The position numbers were made by a program, and so were the translations under genes. Of a DNA stretch of 64,000 nucleotides, positions 1 to 9,913 are shown piece after piece. The stretch spans positions 1,246,229,001 to 1,246,293,000 of the forward strand of contig CM057452.1 in assembly GCA_016271365.2 (NCBI GenBank). Direction: 5' to 3'. The notes beneath the pieces were generated by a model that saw nothing but the letters and a program-made list of their open reading frames with translations, searched no databases and was not told the origin of the DNA. The stretch is from Neoceratodus forsteri (Eukaryota; Chordata; Ceratodontiformes; Ceratodontidae). Every line of letters starts with the position of its first letter. The stretch's first letter is position 1.

Positions 1-960
1 GAGGCAGTGACAAATGGTCAGGTCCTAAGGCATTGGCAGGTACTCCTATCGAGCAAGTGTGCTTTACGTTTGGAGCACCCTTCTAATTCCTGCATAAATT
101 TAACATAATCAAAATGTTTATATACCCTGGTATGTATAATGTTCTTAGGTTCTTTTCTAATTTTCTGATTTCTTATACAAAAAATTATCTGGTGATCAGA
201 CATTGTATCTAGCAAAACCCCACACTTTACATACATTTTAGGATTTGAAGTAAATATAAGGTCCAGAATAGTTGAATTACCAGGGTTGTTTACATTTAAC
301 CTAGTTACTTCTTTTATAAGTTGTGTTAAATTCAAAGTTGTGGCCAGATCAATTAATCTATGATGAGCATCTATTGTTCCCCAATCAACATTTAAATCCC
401 CAATTACCATTAATTCATGTGGATTTAGATAGTTCTTCAGTATGTCTTGCATTTCATTAAAAAACACAAAATTGCTTTTGGGTGGACGGTATATACCAAG
501 CAATAATATAGATTTAGGGTGTGGAAATTTTACTTCCAACGGGAGGATTTCTGCTTCAGTCCAGTCATCCAAGCTATCTATTTCCTTAATATCAATCCAA
601 TTTCTAGCATAAATTACTACTCCACCTCCCCCCCTTTTAGATCTATCTTTTCTCCACACATTAAAATGTTCTAATGCTATATCATTGTCTTGAATTTTTA
701 TATGCAACCATGACTCAGTAATTACTATTATATCAGGTTTGTATCACATTACCCAATCTCTCAAGTAATCATTTTTTTTAAACAAGCTACAGATATTAAT
801 ATGCACAATCCTCAACCCCTTTTCATTTAACATTTCTATAGTGCAATCATTATTTAAATCAAATGCAGGCCCAGGATTTACAGTAGATAAACATCCCCAC
901 TCATCATTAATCCCATAATTACTATCAATTTACTCAATCTATACATTTTGGGATTTATTT
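1..960 (-). mobile_element. LINE-A, 5' part (Jockey-superfamily non-LTR retrotransposon)
   Basis: A minus-strand LINE whose 3' half lies beyond the window start. Reading leftwards from about 960 there is a short ATG-initiated lead, an NPGP motif (about 858-869), the entry to the endonuclease domain (GLRIVHINICSLF, about 786-824), one in-frame stop at about 748, then the endonuclease body. The reverse transcriptase is not in the window. An MSGDV run and the NPGP motif are in different frames, so the N-terminus is frameshifted. The copy is inactive. CR1, L2 and Rex1 relatives share this architecture, and the clade cannot be fixed from this part alone. Confidence 0.8.
18..707 (-). CDS. Apurinic-type endonuclease domain of LINE-A
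   Basis: A 229-residue open frame carrying the exonuclease-endonuclease-phosphatase fold used by LINEs to nick target DNA. Visible motifs in order: RGGGGVVIYAR (substrate loop), LLLGIYRPPKS, LMVIGDLNVDW (metal/catalytic Asn-Asp), STILDLIFTS, and MSDHQIIFC (terminal SDH with the catalytic His). The annotated Met is internal; homologous sequence continues upstream past a stop at about 748. The frame ends just after the domain, short of the RT linker, so there is probably a frameshift at about 20-60. High confidence for the domain, low for any function. Confidence 0.85.
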   Translation of the reverse strand: MHIKIQDNDIALEHFNVWRKDRSKRGGGGVVIYARNWIDIKEIDSLDDWTEAEILPLEVKFPHPKSILLLGIYRPPKSNFVFFNEMQDILKNYLNPHELMVIGDLNVDWGTIDAHHRLIDLATTLNLTQLIKEVTRLNVNNPGNSTILDLIFTSNPKMYVKCGVLLDTMSDHQIIFCIRNQKIRKEPKNIIHTRVYKHFDYVKFMQELEGCSKRKAHLLDRSTCQCLRT

Positions 961-1254
961 GTCTTCCCCTACTTCATATTTTTTTCTTATACTAGAACTT
1001 ACCAATAGAGAATTCCAACCCAACCACTTAAAACTTTACTAATGATACATACCCATTTCATCAAGGTGGTCTCAGTATGTTTAACCAATAAAGTAGCCTG
1101 TATTTGCCCATGCCAACCTACTAATATATCTATCTTTCCTGGCATGGTGCCCTTATGCAGTATTACTATATATGACTGTACTGCAGCTTCTTTCTCCTCC
1201 TGGATATAATCTACATTTAAGAAGAACTGGCACCCCACTAATAAGATTCTCTAC
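961..1254. other. Unassigned spacer between LINE-A and LINE-B
   Basis: About 300 bases with no convincing homology by eye. The minus strand has a 79-codon open frame (999-1238) without recognisable motifs. It may be the poorly conserved part of LINE-B after its YADD box, or the 5' leader of LINE-A. Confidence 0.4.
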
Positions 1255-3640
1255 CATAACACTGACATTATTACAAATGTTACCTCCTAAGGATAAGTAC
1301 AGCTGAGTATCATCGGCATATCAATGAACTCCAAGCTGTACTTCCTAATGATCCCACCAAGAGGTAGCATATACACGGCAAACAACATTGGTGACCGAAT
1401 CCTGAGGTACTCCACAAGACAGAAGGCATGGGGAGGAGAAGAAATTCCCCATCACCACCCTTTGCCTCTGGTTTGTCAGATAGGACTCAAACCAGTAGAT
1501 GACAGTGCAAGTGAGTCCACAAAATTCTCTCAAGTGGTCATGCAACACACAATGGTCCACCGTGTCAAAAGCTGAGGAGAGATTGAGGAGAATGAGAATT
1601 GTCCCCTCTCCTCGATCTCTCAACCTGAGGAGATCATTATGCACCTGAACTAATGTGGTTTACATACAGTTCCCAGCATGAAATCCAGACTGGAATGGCT
1701 CATAGATATCAAATGCCATGAGGTGTGCTCCCAGCTGCTGCGCCACAGTCTTCTCAATAAACTTTCCCAGAAATGGCAGGTTGGAGACAGGTCAGTAATT
1801 CTCCTTGATGTCAGGATCCAGCAATGGTTTCTTCAGAAGGGATATCACCAGTGCCTCCTTCAAGGCATCTGGGAAGATCCCCTTTGACAAGGAGCACTGG
1901 ACAATCAAGACGAACACCAGGCCAACAGTGTCAACACATCCCATTAAGAAATGAGTCGGCATCGGCTCCAGTTTGCAATATGTGTGCTTCAGCCTCAAGG
2001 ACACCTCAATGACATCAGCCACCTCCACTAGTTAAACTCCCCCAACCAGGCAGAGTACCACCTCAACAATCCAGGCAACCGCTGTCAGCCATACTATGGC
2101 TCACTGGCAGAACACCCTGCCTGATGGCAGACACTCTGTCTGAGAAGAAACTAGCAAACTCATTACACAAAGTCTCAGAAAATGCTTTTTTTGGCTGTAA
2201 ACAGGCCAGATGTAGCAGCCTGTCCACAGTCCAAAAAAGCAGAGCTGGTCGGTTCATCCCAGCAGCAATCTCCCTGGACAGGAACACTGCCTTCTTATGG
2301 TTAATTGCCCCCTGGTATACACCGTAGTGTGTACGTAGGGCCAGTCTGTCCACCTCCAGTGCAGTCCTCTTCCAGCAGTGCTCCAACCTCTGACCCTTGA
2401 TCTTCAATGCCTTGAGCTCCCCATAAAACCATGGGGACCTCAAGTGAGAAGATCTGGGTCGTACATGGACCAGTACAAGGGAGACAAGTGCCCCAGCCAT
2501 CGACCTATTATAGGCAGCAACTGCTTCACCCACACCCCCCCTTCATGGAATGCCCACACTAGATAGGTCCACTACCACCAGAAAACCCTCCGGGGTCAAA
2601 CCCCTCAAAGGGAGGTAGCTTAACATCTCTGCAGGAGTAGGGATCTCAGGGGGGCCCTGAGCAAGACCTCCACTGTGCAATGATCGGACCAAGTGAAATG
2701 GTCAGTCTTGAGGTTATCAATTTCAAGCCCCAGTGAGAAGACCAAGTCCAACAAGTGACCACCCTGGTGAATCACAGTAGTAACCACTTGCGACAGGCCC
2801 AGAGATGCCATCATCTGGAGGAAGTGCAACCCAACCTAGATGACTCGTTGTCAGCCCAAACATTGAAGTCCCCCAGGATCAAACACCTGGGAGCCTCCAA
2901 TGTTTCACCAATGATGAAATCAGCCACTTCTTGCAGGAACTCTCCTGCCATCCTAGGAGGGCGGTAAATCGGGAGAATCCTGCAACCTATGCCCGGACCA
3001 CCACAGATGGCCACACATTCTAAAGAACTCGGTGTTCTCACTGTGTGCATGGTGAAGCCCAGCTCAGCTCTAAAACAGATGGCCACACCCCCACCCCTGC
3101 ATTCCACTCTGGGGCAGTGCACAATGGAGTACCCGGGGGAGGATGGCGCCCTCTAAGACCAGGCTGACACTGCCCCCCAACCAGGTCTCCATAATGCATG
3201 CCAAGTCAACTGAAGAAACCAGATCCACAACAATTGTGGTCTTATTTCTGATCAACCTGGCATTGCAAAGCACTGCCCTCAGGAGACTGGTGGACAGTAC
3301 AGCCCTTTTGGCTACCTGCCCACTCCATCTCATGGGAACCCTGGGGATGGGAACCAAACACATCTGGTGTCTCTCTAGGATCCGTTGAATCCCAGGGCAC
3401 CTTCTACACTCCACCACCTCTATCCTGCCCCGCTCAGCTGTGCACAGGGTTCCCGCCAGCTCTGACCCACACGGCACCTCCCAAGCTTGACCTCCCAGCA
3501 TTAACATGCTGTGGTGTTAGATACTGGGATGGTGGTGAAAGGCCACAAGTCACAGAGCTGGGACACCCCATACACAAACCTAGCCTGCACCAGGTCACCA
3601 GGCATGCCCAGACACGTATCAATCAGCCAAACAAACAATA
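1255..3640 (-). mobile_element. LINE-B, degenerate L2-like element
   Basis: A decayed minus-strand LINE readable across several frames. From 5' (right): endonuclease entry NARLIRNKTTIVVDL and IMETWLGG (about 3200-3280), GGGVAICFRAEL (about 3060-3100), ILPIYRPPRMAGEFL and CLILGDFNVWAD (about 2840-2980), LLDLVFSLG and WSDHCTVEV (about 2660-2760), a linker (2063-2533), then RT: FPDALKEALVISLLKKP (about 1800-1870), LLNLSSAFDTVDH (about 1555-1600), CGVPQDS and finally YADDTQLYL (about 1294-1320). The YADDTQLYL box and the linker style match L2 or lizard L2-like elements. Frames shift several times, so it is a pseudogene. A CA-rich stretch at about 3640-3830 may be 5' UTR. Confidence 0.8.
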
Positions 3641-4399
3641 AACCATAACCACTCCCAAATCACCAATCATGCAGCACAAGAAGACCACTAATACAAATAA
3701 CAATCCTAAACAGTCACCCAACACAAACACACACTAAAACATAAACCCCACACCAAATACCCAAATACCCACAACCACCCCAAAAAGACAGGAAAAAGGA
3801 GCAGACAGCAATTCAGGTCAAAAGAGCATAGCCCAGAATCCCTACGTTATAAGACCCAAACTTGTTGGTCAGATTACACTCAAATTGTATACAGCAACAG
3901 TAAACCAAAAAATCCTTCACAGCCTACTAAATCATAGATGGAGGGTCCTCTCACAGACCTCCACCTAAAGGCCAGACCTTTAACTGAAGTAAAACAGATT
4001 CGTTGAGCTTTGAGTGCAAATGAATAATAACTCCCTGGAACACCACCTCAGCTGCTCACACAAGCTTAGGGTGTTCCAGGACATATGAAGTTACCAGTTG
4101 TTGAAGAGTCTGGCACAGATATCATTCAGTCCTACCTCCCCTCAATGGTAATCCATCGGGGGTAGAGTCGCAGGCCAGCATGGAAGTGGCAACTCCGGCA
4201 AATAGTGAATGTTTGAAAAACCAGTAGGTGGAATGGAACAGTACCCAGGTTCACTCGGCCAAGACTTCAGCAGAAATCCATGAATTTTCTTCAGGAAATG
4301 AGCGTGATAATGCCCTCTACCACCACACTCTCCTGAAGAGGTCCGGAAAGCAACTAGGCCCAAAAACAATCCAGTCAGCCCTTTCACATGCATTTAAAT
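3641..4399. other. No recognisable gene
   Basis: A C/A-rich tract (3640-3790, many short ACAAAC and ATACCCA runs), then ordinary AT-balanced sequence. No long open frame, TIR or LINE motif was found. It may hold LINE-B 5' UTR and the eroded N-terminal part of the CR1-like element that is recognisable from about 4400. Confidence 0.4.
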
Positions 4400-4737
4400 C
4401 AATGCAAACATAAAATAAGAAAAAGTTAACAGAAAATGGAAATAAGACTAGCAAGTAATTCAAACAAGGATAACATGAAAAGGTTCTATGGATATGTCCA
4501 TTAAGATGAACAAATAGTGGACTATGCTCAATAATTTCAAATAATCAACATATTGAAGACCTGAAGGAAATGGCTGACATATTTAACACATACTTTGGGA
4601 CTGTTTTCTCAGCAAATGAATCATACACAGGAGATATACCAGCACACATTTCCACAATGGAAGAGATTACTTTAGAATTTATAAACAACAAAATTCAAGT
4701 CCTGAAATGTACACACTCATCAGTATCAGATAACATA
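4400..4737 (+). mobile_element. CR1-like element 1, upstream half (RT N-terminal region)
   Basis: Plus-strand remnant of a CR1-type LINE: MADIFNTYFGTVFSANE (4570-4620) and ITLEFINNKIQVLKC lead into the usual CR1 'SPGPDGI' position, here SSVSDNI, ending at ATA 4735-4737. The frame resumes at 10599 with SSKMMKLLAPQIATPL. Joining the two sides aligns residue for residue with a CR1 RT without a gap, so everything between is an insertion. The stretch 4400-4560 is broken by stops. Confidence 0.8.
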
Positions 4738-4743
4738 GCACAG

Positions 4744-6656
4744 ACGTCCCAGTGGTCATGAGGGCTCGGTAGCGGCCCTCCCCCAGCAGCCCTGCAGGAC
4801 ACCTCCTGAATCTCTGTTGCTCAGACATCCCGGTGGTCATGAGAGCTCGGTAGCAGCCCTCCCCCAGCAGCCCTGCAGGACACCTCCTGAATCTCTGTCA
4901 CCCAGGTAATTACAGCCCTCTTCTTGGAAGCTGTGGACCAGCAGCACATTTCTTTCTTGAGACCGCGCTGGAAACCGGCCCGCTTGGTGCCTTTCGCCTT
5001 GGACTCCCTCCCTCCTGTGGCGCGGTAGCCTTGGTGCCAATTTCAAACAGCCAGAGCCTCTCCGTAGCAGTGCAGGAGCAAAGACTGACTCGAAATTCCC
5101 CTTTGCCATTTTACGTCCCGGTGGTTGTGAGGGCTTGGTAGCGGCCCTCCCCCAGCAGCCCTGCAGGACACCTCCCGAATCTCTGTCACCCAGACATCCC
5201 GGTGGTCATGAGGGCTTGGTAGCGGCCCTTCCCCAGCAGCCCTGCAGGACATCTCCCAAATCTCTGTCACCCAGACGTCCCCGGTGGTCATGAGGGCTTG
5301 GTAGCGGTCCTCCCCCAGCAGCCCCTGCAGGACACTTCCCGAATCTCTGTCACCCAGACGTCCCAGTGGTCATGAGGGCTCGGTAGCGGCCCTCCCCCAG
5401 CAGCCCTGCAGGACACCTCCCGAATCTCTGTCACCCAGATGTCCCGGTGGTCATGAGGGCTCGGTAGCGACCCTCCCCCAGCAGCCCTGCAGGACACCTC
5501 CTGAATCTCTGTTGCCCAGGTAATTACAGCCCTCTTCATGGAAGCAAATTACAGCCCTCTTCTTGGAAGCTGTGGACCAGCGGCACATTTCTTTCTCGAG
5601 ACTGCGCTGGAAACCGGCCCGCTTGGTGCCTTCCACCTTGGACTCCCTCCCTCCTGTGGCGCGGTAGCCTTGGCACCAATTTCACACAGCCAGAGCCTCT
5701 CCATAGCGGTGCAGGACAAAGGCTGACTCAAAATTCCCCTTTGCCATTTTACGTCCTGGTGGTCGTGAGGGCTCGGTAGCGGCCCTCCCCCAGCAGCCCT
5801 GCAGGACACCTCCTGAATCTCTGTTGCCCAGATGTCCCAGTGATCATGAGGGCTCAGTAGCAGCCCTCCCTCAGCAGCCCTGCAGGACACCTCCTGAATC
5901 TCTGTTGCCCAGGTAATTACAGCCCTCTTCGTGGAAGCAAGTTACAGCCCTCTTCTTGGAAGCTGTAGACCAGCGGCACATTTCTTTCTCAAGACCGTGC
6001 TAGAAACCGGTCAGATTGGCCTTCCACCTTGGACTCCTCCTCCTGTGTGGGTAGCCTTGGCGCCAATTTCAAAACAGCCAGAGCCTCCAGAGGGTGTAGG
6101 AGCAAAGACTGACTCGAAATTCCCCTTTGCCATTTTGTAAGCCTCATGAATTACCTTTGATTGTCTTTTTACTGACATGTAGTGTGTTAAAAGTTAAAAT
6201 TGTATGCTAACCTGTTTGTACCAGAAATTCAACCCTGCCTGGTGTCTGCCTGAACAGCAGAAGCGGCCCCCGCCCCCACAAGCTCAACCCCCCCATCTGC
6301 TTTTCTCCTTTGTTCTGCAATCTCCCCCCTGCCTTACCTTACTTAATGCCTTGCGTTTTCCTTGTTTCCACAGATGTCCTGGTGGTCGTGAGGGCTCGGT
6401 AGCGGCTCTTCCCCAGCAGCCCTGCAGGACACCTCCCGAATCTCTGTTGCCCAGGTAATTACAGCCCTCTTCATGGAAGCAAATTACAGCCCTCTTCTTG
6501 GAAGCTGTGGAGCAGCGGCACATTTCTTTCTCAAGACCACGCTGGAAACCGGCCCGCTTGGTGCCTTCCACCTTGGACTCCCTCCCTCCTGTGGTGCGGT
6601 AGCCTTGGCGCCAATTTCAAACAGCCAGAGCCTCTCTCCATAGTGGTGCAGGAGCA
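4744..6656 (+). repeat. 81-bp tandem array (U units) with interspersed about 197-bp V modules
   Basis: Ten U units, nearly all exactly 81 bp: 4744-4824, 4825-4905, 5113-5193, 5194-5274, 5275-5357 (83 bp), 5358-5438, 5439-5519, 5751-5831, 5832-5912, 6374-6454. Each starts A(C/T)(G/A)TCC and ends CTCAG or CCCAG. Runs of U end in GTAATTACAG and are followed by V modules starting CCCTCTTCTTGGAAGC: 4916-5112, 5555-5750, 5948-6136 and 6490-6656 (truncated). The last three V modules are preceded by a 25-bp partial duplicate of the V start. V ends in GCCATTTT. The U unit lacks stops in two minus-strand frames (27-codon periodicity), but nothing suggests it is translated. Best read as LINE-D 5' UTR or promoter monomers. 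Confidence 0.85.
6137..6373 (+). other. Intron-like GT-AG segment between V and U modules
   Basis: A 237-bp segment starting GTAAGC after V (GCCATTTT) and ending TTTCCTTGTTTCCACAG before U (ATGTCC), with a pyrimidine-rich 3' third and CTTAAT as a possible branch site. At 5112/5113 and 5750/5751 the same V and U ends are joined directly without it, exactly as splicing would join them. It may be a true intron lost from copies made via spliced RNA, or a GT-AG bounded insertion. Confidence 0.65.
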
Positions 6657-7154
6657 CTAGCCCTGCCGAACGCTGCACGTTCAGCTCCCCACCACTCCCA
6701 CCACCACCCTTGGTTGGCACTCTGTTAAATAGGCTGTGGTGAGCCATGTGGTGCTGATGCCATCTGCAGGTTATATTCTATCAACACTAGTGGCCGCACT
6801 ATCAGCCTAGCTCACTTTCTCCCACTTGTAACCCATCTAAATCTAGCTCAGCCTCCTTCATTCATTTTTTGGTTTCTCCTCTTTCCCCCTTGTTCTACCT
6901 AATCACCCTGTGCTCCACTCTCTGCTCTCCCTGCATGGCTCTCGCAAGGTAGGCACCCATACATAGTGGCTGAATCCCTTTATGGTCTAACCCCCAAACT
7001 TCCAGCTCGTCTCTCTGGATCTCTCCCTCCACCCTGGTCCACTGTAAGGTGTTCTATTCCTCAGTCTTAAAGTTCCCCTGCTGCTCATAGGACCCACCTA
7101 GGTTATGCCCCACCCAATCTGCTACCCCCCTCCGCCTCCTAACCCCCTGCCTCC
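6657..7154 (+). other. LINE-D leader between array and endonuclease
   Basis: About 500 bases, pyrimidine-rich, without a long open frame. Around 7090-7130 the frame that leads into the endonuclease reads HLGYAPPNLLPP. Its position and spacing match the NPGPAPLN of LINE-E, suggesting an eroded 2A-like motif. A stop separates it from KRPQIAHLNMCSLL at about 7157. Confidence 0.5.
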
Positions 7155-7942
7155 CTCAAAAGGCCTCAAATTGCCCACCTGAACATGTGTAGCCTTCTAC
7201 GCAACCTAACTGACCTCACAGCATCGGTCGCCCTCCACAAGCCAGATATCTTGGGCCTCTCTGAAACCTGGCTTAAACCCATATACCTGATGCCCAGTGC
7301 ACCCTCCCAGGCTATAACCACTTCAGACGTGACAGACTGGGCAAGAAGAAGGGCGGCAGGGTGATCCTCTACTACAAGGCACACCTAAACTTGTCCCCCA
7401 TTGACCACTCTCCTACCAACCCGCCAGCGTGTGAGTTCCTGCACGCTCTCCTCCTTCTGGGTCACTCTAAGAAGATTCACCTGGTATGCACCTACATCCC
7501 ACACAAGAATGGTCTGCCTGGTCTCTCCTCCCTGCTTGACTGAATCGGCAATAAAGTGGGTCCCAGCGAAACCCTAGTAATAGGTGACTTCAACCTCAAC
7601 TGGTTGGGGACCAACCGCAATTTGTACTAACCTCTGCTCTCGGCCTTACACTAAGCCAAGTCATAACCAGACCCACCAGGCTCTCCAGTCGAGGGAACTC
7701 AGGATCCCTTATTGACTGGATCCTGTCAAACAGGCCTGCCAATATCATATCCTCAGGCACTCTCCCAGATGTCATCTCTGACCATTCTCCTATCTACTGT
7801 GTCTGGGGCATCTCTCAGCCTAAAATCCCTAGCAAAGTGATTGAACTGAGGGACTACTCCAAATTTAATACCCATGACTTCCTGTCTGACCTCCTAGCTG
7901 TTGACTGGACAGGGGTCACTATCTCCAATGATCCTTCATGAG
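7155..7942 (+). pseudogene. Endonuclease domain of LINE-D, frameshifted
   Basis: Motifs in order across frames: IAHLNMCSLLRNL, HKPDILGLSETWLKP, RRDRLGKKKGG, VILYYKAHLNLSP, KKIHLVCTYIPHKNG, TLVIGDFNLNWLG, then about 7680-7800 the region equivalent to the LLDWI and SDHSPI boxes (ISDHSPIYCVWG at about 7775-7810). At least three frame changes break it (near 7290, 7545 and 7620). The wording is close to LINE-E (38855-39328), so the two belong to one family. Confidence 0.75.
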
Positions 7943-7944
7943 CT

Positions 7945-8997
7945 TTGGATCTATTCCTAGCCAAGCTGATCCCCCTTCAGAATAAACATGCCCCCCTCAC
8001 TAGGAGAAGGGTGAGGGGCACCATCACCAAATGGCTAAATGGGGGCCTACTCTCCCTAATGAAGGCCAGGGACAAATGTTGGGCAACCTACAAGGCCTCC
8101 CATAACAATAATGATCTAATGGCTTATAGGCACCTCAGAAACACCTGCAAAAGAGCCATCTGCTCAGTAAAAAGCGAGTTCTGCAAAGTTGTCTTACTCT
8201 CCTCCCCCAGCAACCCAAGGAGTTTCTGGAAAAATACTAAAAATGCTATTGGGGGATCAGTTAAAGCAAAGGTCACTGACCTGCTTGTTGGTGGGGTCAG
8301 CTGCAATAACCCCCACACCATTGCAAACACCTTCAACTCCTTGTTTTCCAAACTGCCCCCCTTCCCTCCCCAGCCCCAGTCGCCTGTCCCCTTGCTCCCT
8401 CTCCCGGTCTCCACCCCCGCCCCCATTCCAACTGGAGACAATTGTCATCTAAGGGAGACCCAGAAGCTGCTCTCAGGCCTCTTTCCCCACAGCGGAGCAG
8501 GACATGACAGCCTTGAGCCGAAACTGCTCAGACTGGGGGCCCACCTCCTTGCCAGACCCGTCTCGCACCTATTCAATTCCTCCATTAACACTGGGATCAT
8601 TCCCGACCTGTGGAAAGTGGCCAAGGTCATTCCTGTCTTAAAACAGAGGAATCCCAAAGATCCTCAGAACTACCACCCCATTGTCATACTGTCCGCCACC
8701 AGTAAACTGCTCGAGAAAGCCGTTGCCTCCCAGCTCTCCCAATACATCCAGGACTTCAACATCCTCTCTCCTGCTCAGCATGGCTTCAGGAAAGGGCACA
8801 GCACGTCCACCGCCCTTGCTGTTGTCACTTCACTGATCAGGGCAGGTGCTGACAAAGGCAATCTCACTGGGGCCATTGTCATGGACCTTTCAAAAGCTTT
8901 TGACAGGGTTGATCACTCCCTCCTCAGCTCCAAGCTCCAATCCCTTGGGTTCTCCTCTTCCACCCACGCTTGGTTCCTAAACTACCTCTCCAACTGA
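7945..8997 (+). CDS. LINE-D reverse transcriptase, linker and first RT blocks
   Basis: A 350-residue open frame. It begins with the endonuclease-RT linker (IPLQNKHAPLTRRRVRG; WATYKASHNNNDL), then NNPHTIANTFNSLFSK, a proline-rich stretch, and RT blocks: DSLEPKLLRLGAHLLARP, DLWKVAKVIPVLKQRNP, NYHPIVILSATSKLLEK, PAQHGFRKGHSTSTALA and GAIVMDLSKAFDRVDHSLL (first catalytic Asp in MDLSKAFD). It ends at a TGA after NYLSN; a CGA-to-TGA CpG transition would explain the stop, since homology runs straight on. Confidence 0.85.
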   Translation: MDLFLAKLIPLQNKHAPLTRRRVRGTITKWLNGGLLSLMKARDKCWATYKASHNNNDLMAYRHLRNTCKRAICSVKSEFCKVVLLSSPSNPRSFWKNTKNAIGGSVKAKVTDLLVGGVSCNNPHTIANTFNSLFSKLPPFPPQPQSPVPLLPLPVSTPAPIPTGDNCHLRETQKLLSGLFPHSGAGHDSLEPKLLRLGAHLLARPVSHLFNSSINTGIIPDLWKVAKVIPVLKQRNPKDPQNYHPIVILSATSKLLEKAVASQLSQYIQDFNILSPAQHGFRKGHSTSTALAVVTSLIRAGADKGNLTGAIVMDLSKAFDRVDHSLLSSKLQSLGFSSSTHAWFLNYLSN

Positions 8998-9913
8998 CAG
9001 CAATACACCAACTTCAATCGGCCCTTCTCCAAACTTTCACCAGTCCTCTGTGGGGTCCCGCAAGGATCCGTCCTTGGTCCGACCCTATTCTCACTATTTA
9101 TCAATGACCTACCATCTGTCACAACCCATGCCCACTCCACCCTGTACGCAGATGACCTCATCCTCCTGGCCAGCTCTCTGGACATCTCCACAATAAAATC
9201 CCAACTGAACACTGACTTTGAATGCATCCATACTTGGCTGGGGGACCACAGGCTCACCCTCAATCTCAAAAAAACCCAAGCCATGCTGTTTGGGTCCTTG
9301 AACAAAATAAAATCCTGCCCTGCTCCTCTGCTGATCCTCAGGGCTGATGGCTCACCCCTTGAGACGGTAACCTCCGCCAAGTACCTGGGCATCACCCTGG
9401 ACCCGCAACTGGACCTTACCTTACATATCCATAATGTTTGCAAGGCCACTTATTGTAAGCTTGGCCTAGCTTATCGAGGCAATAACTGCCTCACCCATGC
9501 CGCCCACCTGCTCCTCGCCAGGGGGGGTCCTCCTCCCCTCACTCTGCTACGGTCTCGTAACTTTTGCCCCAGTTCCCAAAACCAGCCTACCAAAATGGGA
9601 CATGGTCTACAACAACGTTTGCTGCTTCATGGCTCTCGCCTCCCTCACCTCCCACTGTTGTGATCTTTACAACCACCTAGAGTGGCTTCCCCCGGAGAAG
9701 CACCACTCCTTCGTTCTGGGTAATTTCAATGACAACATTATCCACTCCGGCTCCCCTCCAGCCCTAGTCCTTCCCCTCAATCCAGGTCCCCCATCCTACC
9801 ACCTAAGATCTGGGACAAACCAAGAATGTCTGGTTCCTAGGACCCGCACCCTTGCGGGGATTGGTCCTTCCACATATACACCCCCAAACTCTGGAACTCA
9901 CTCCCTGAACTAG
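8998..9913 (+). pseudogene. LINE-D RT catalytic half and C-terminal region
   Basis: Continues in frame after the stop: LCGVPQGSVLGPTLFSLFI, TLYADDLILLASSLD with the catalytic YADD at 9145-9156, HRLTLNLKKTQAMLFGS, SAKYLGITLDPQLDL and NVCKATYCKLGLAYRGN. A frameshift follows in the run of Gs near 9520-9530, and the C-terminal thumb/connection continues in another frame (WDMVYNNVCCFMAL, CDLYNHLEWLPP) to a stop at about 9913. Typical length and order for a CR1/L2-group RT. Confidence 0.8.

Noticed and set aside
999..1238. 79-codon minus-strand frame as a gene
   Set aside because: No motif, located between two LINE remnants; more likely eroded LINE sequence.
4837..5890. Minus-strand frames with a 27-residue repeat (SCRAAGGGPLPSPHDHRDVW)
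   Set aside because: An 81-bp unit without stops automatically gives a periodic open frame. It is antisense to the LINE and varies between units without a coding pattern.
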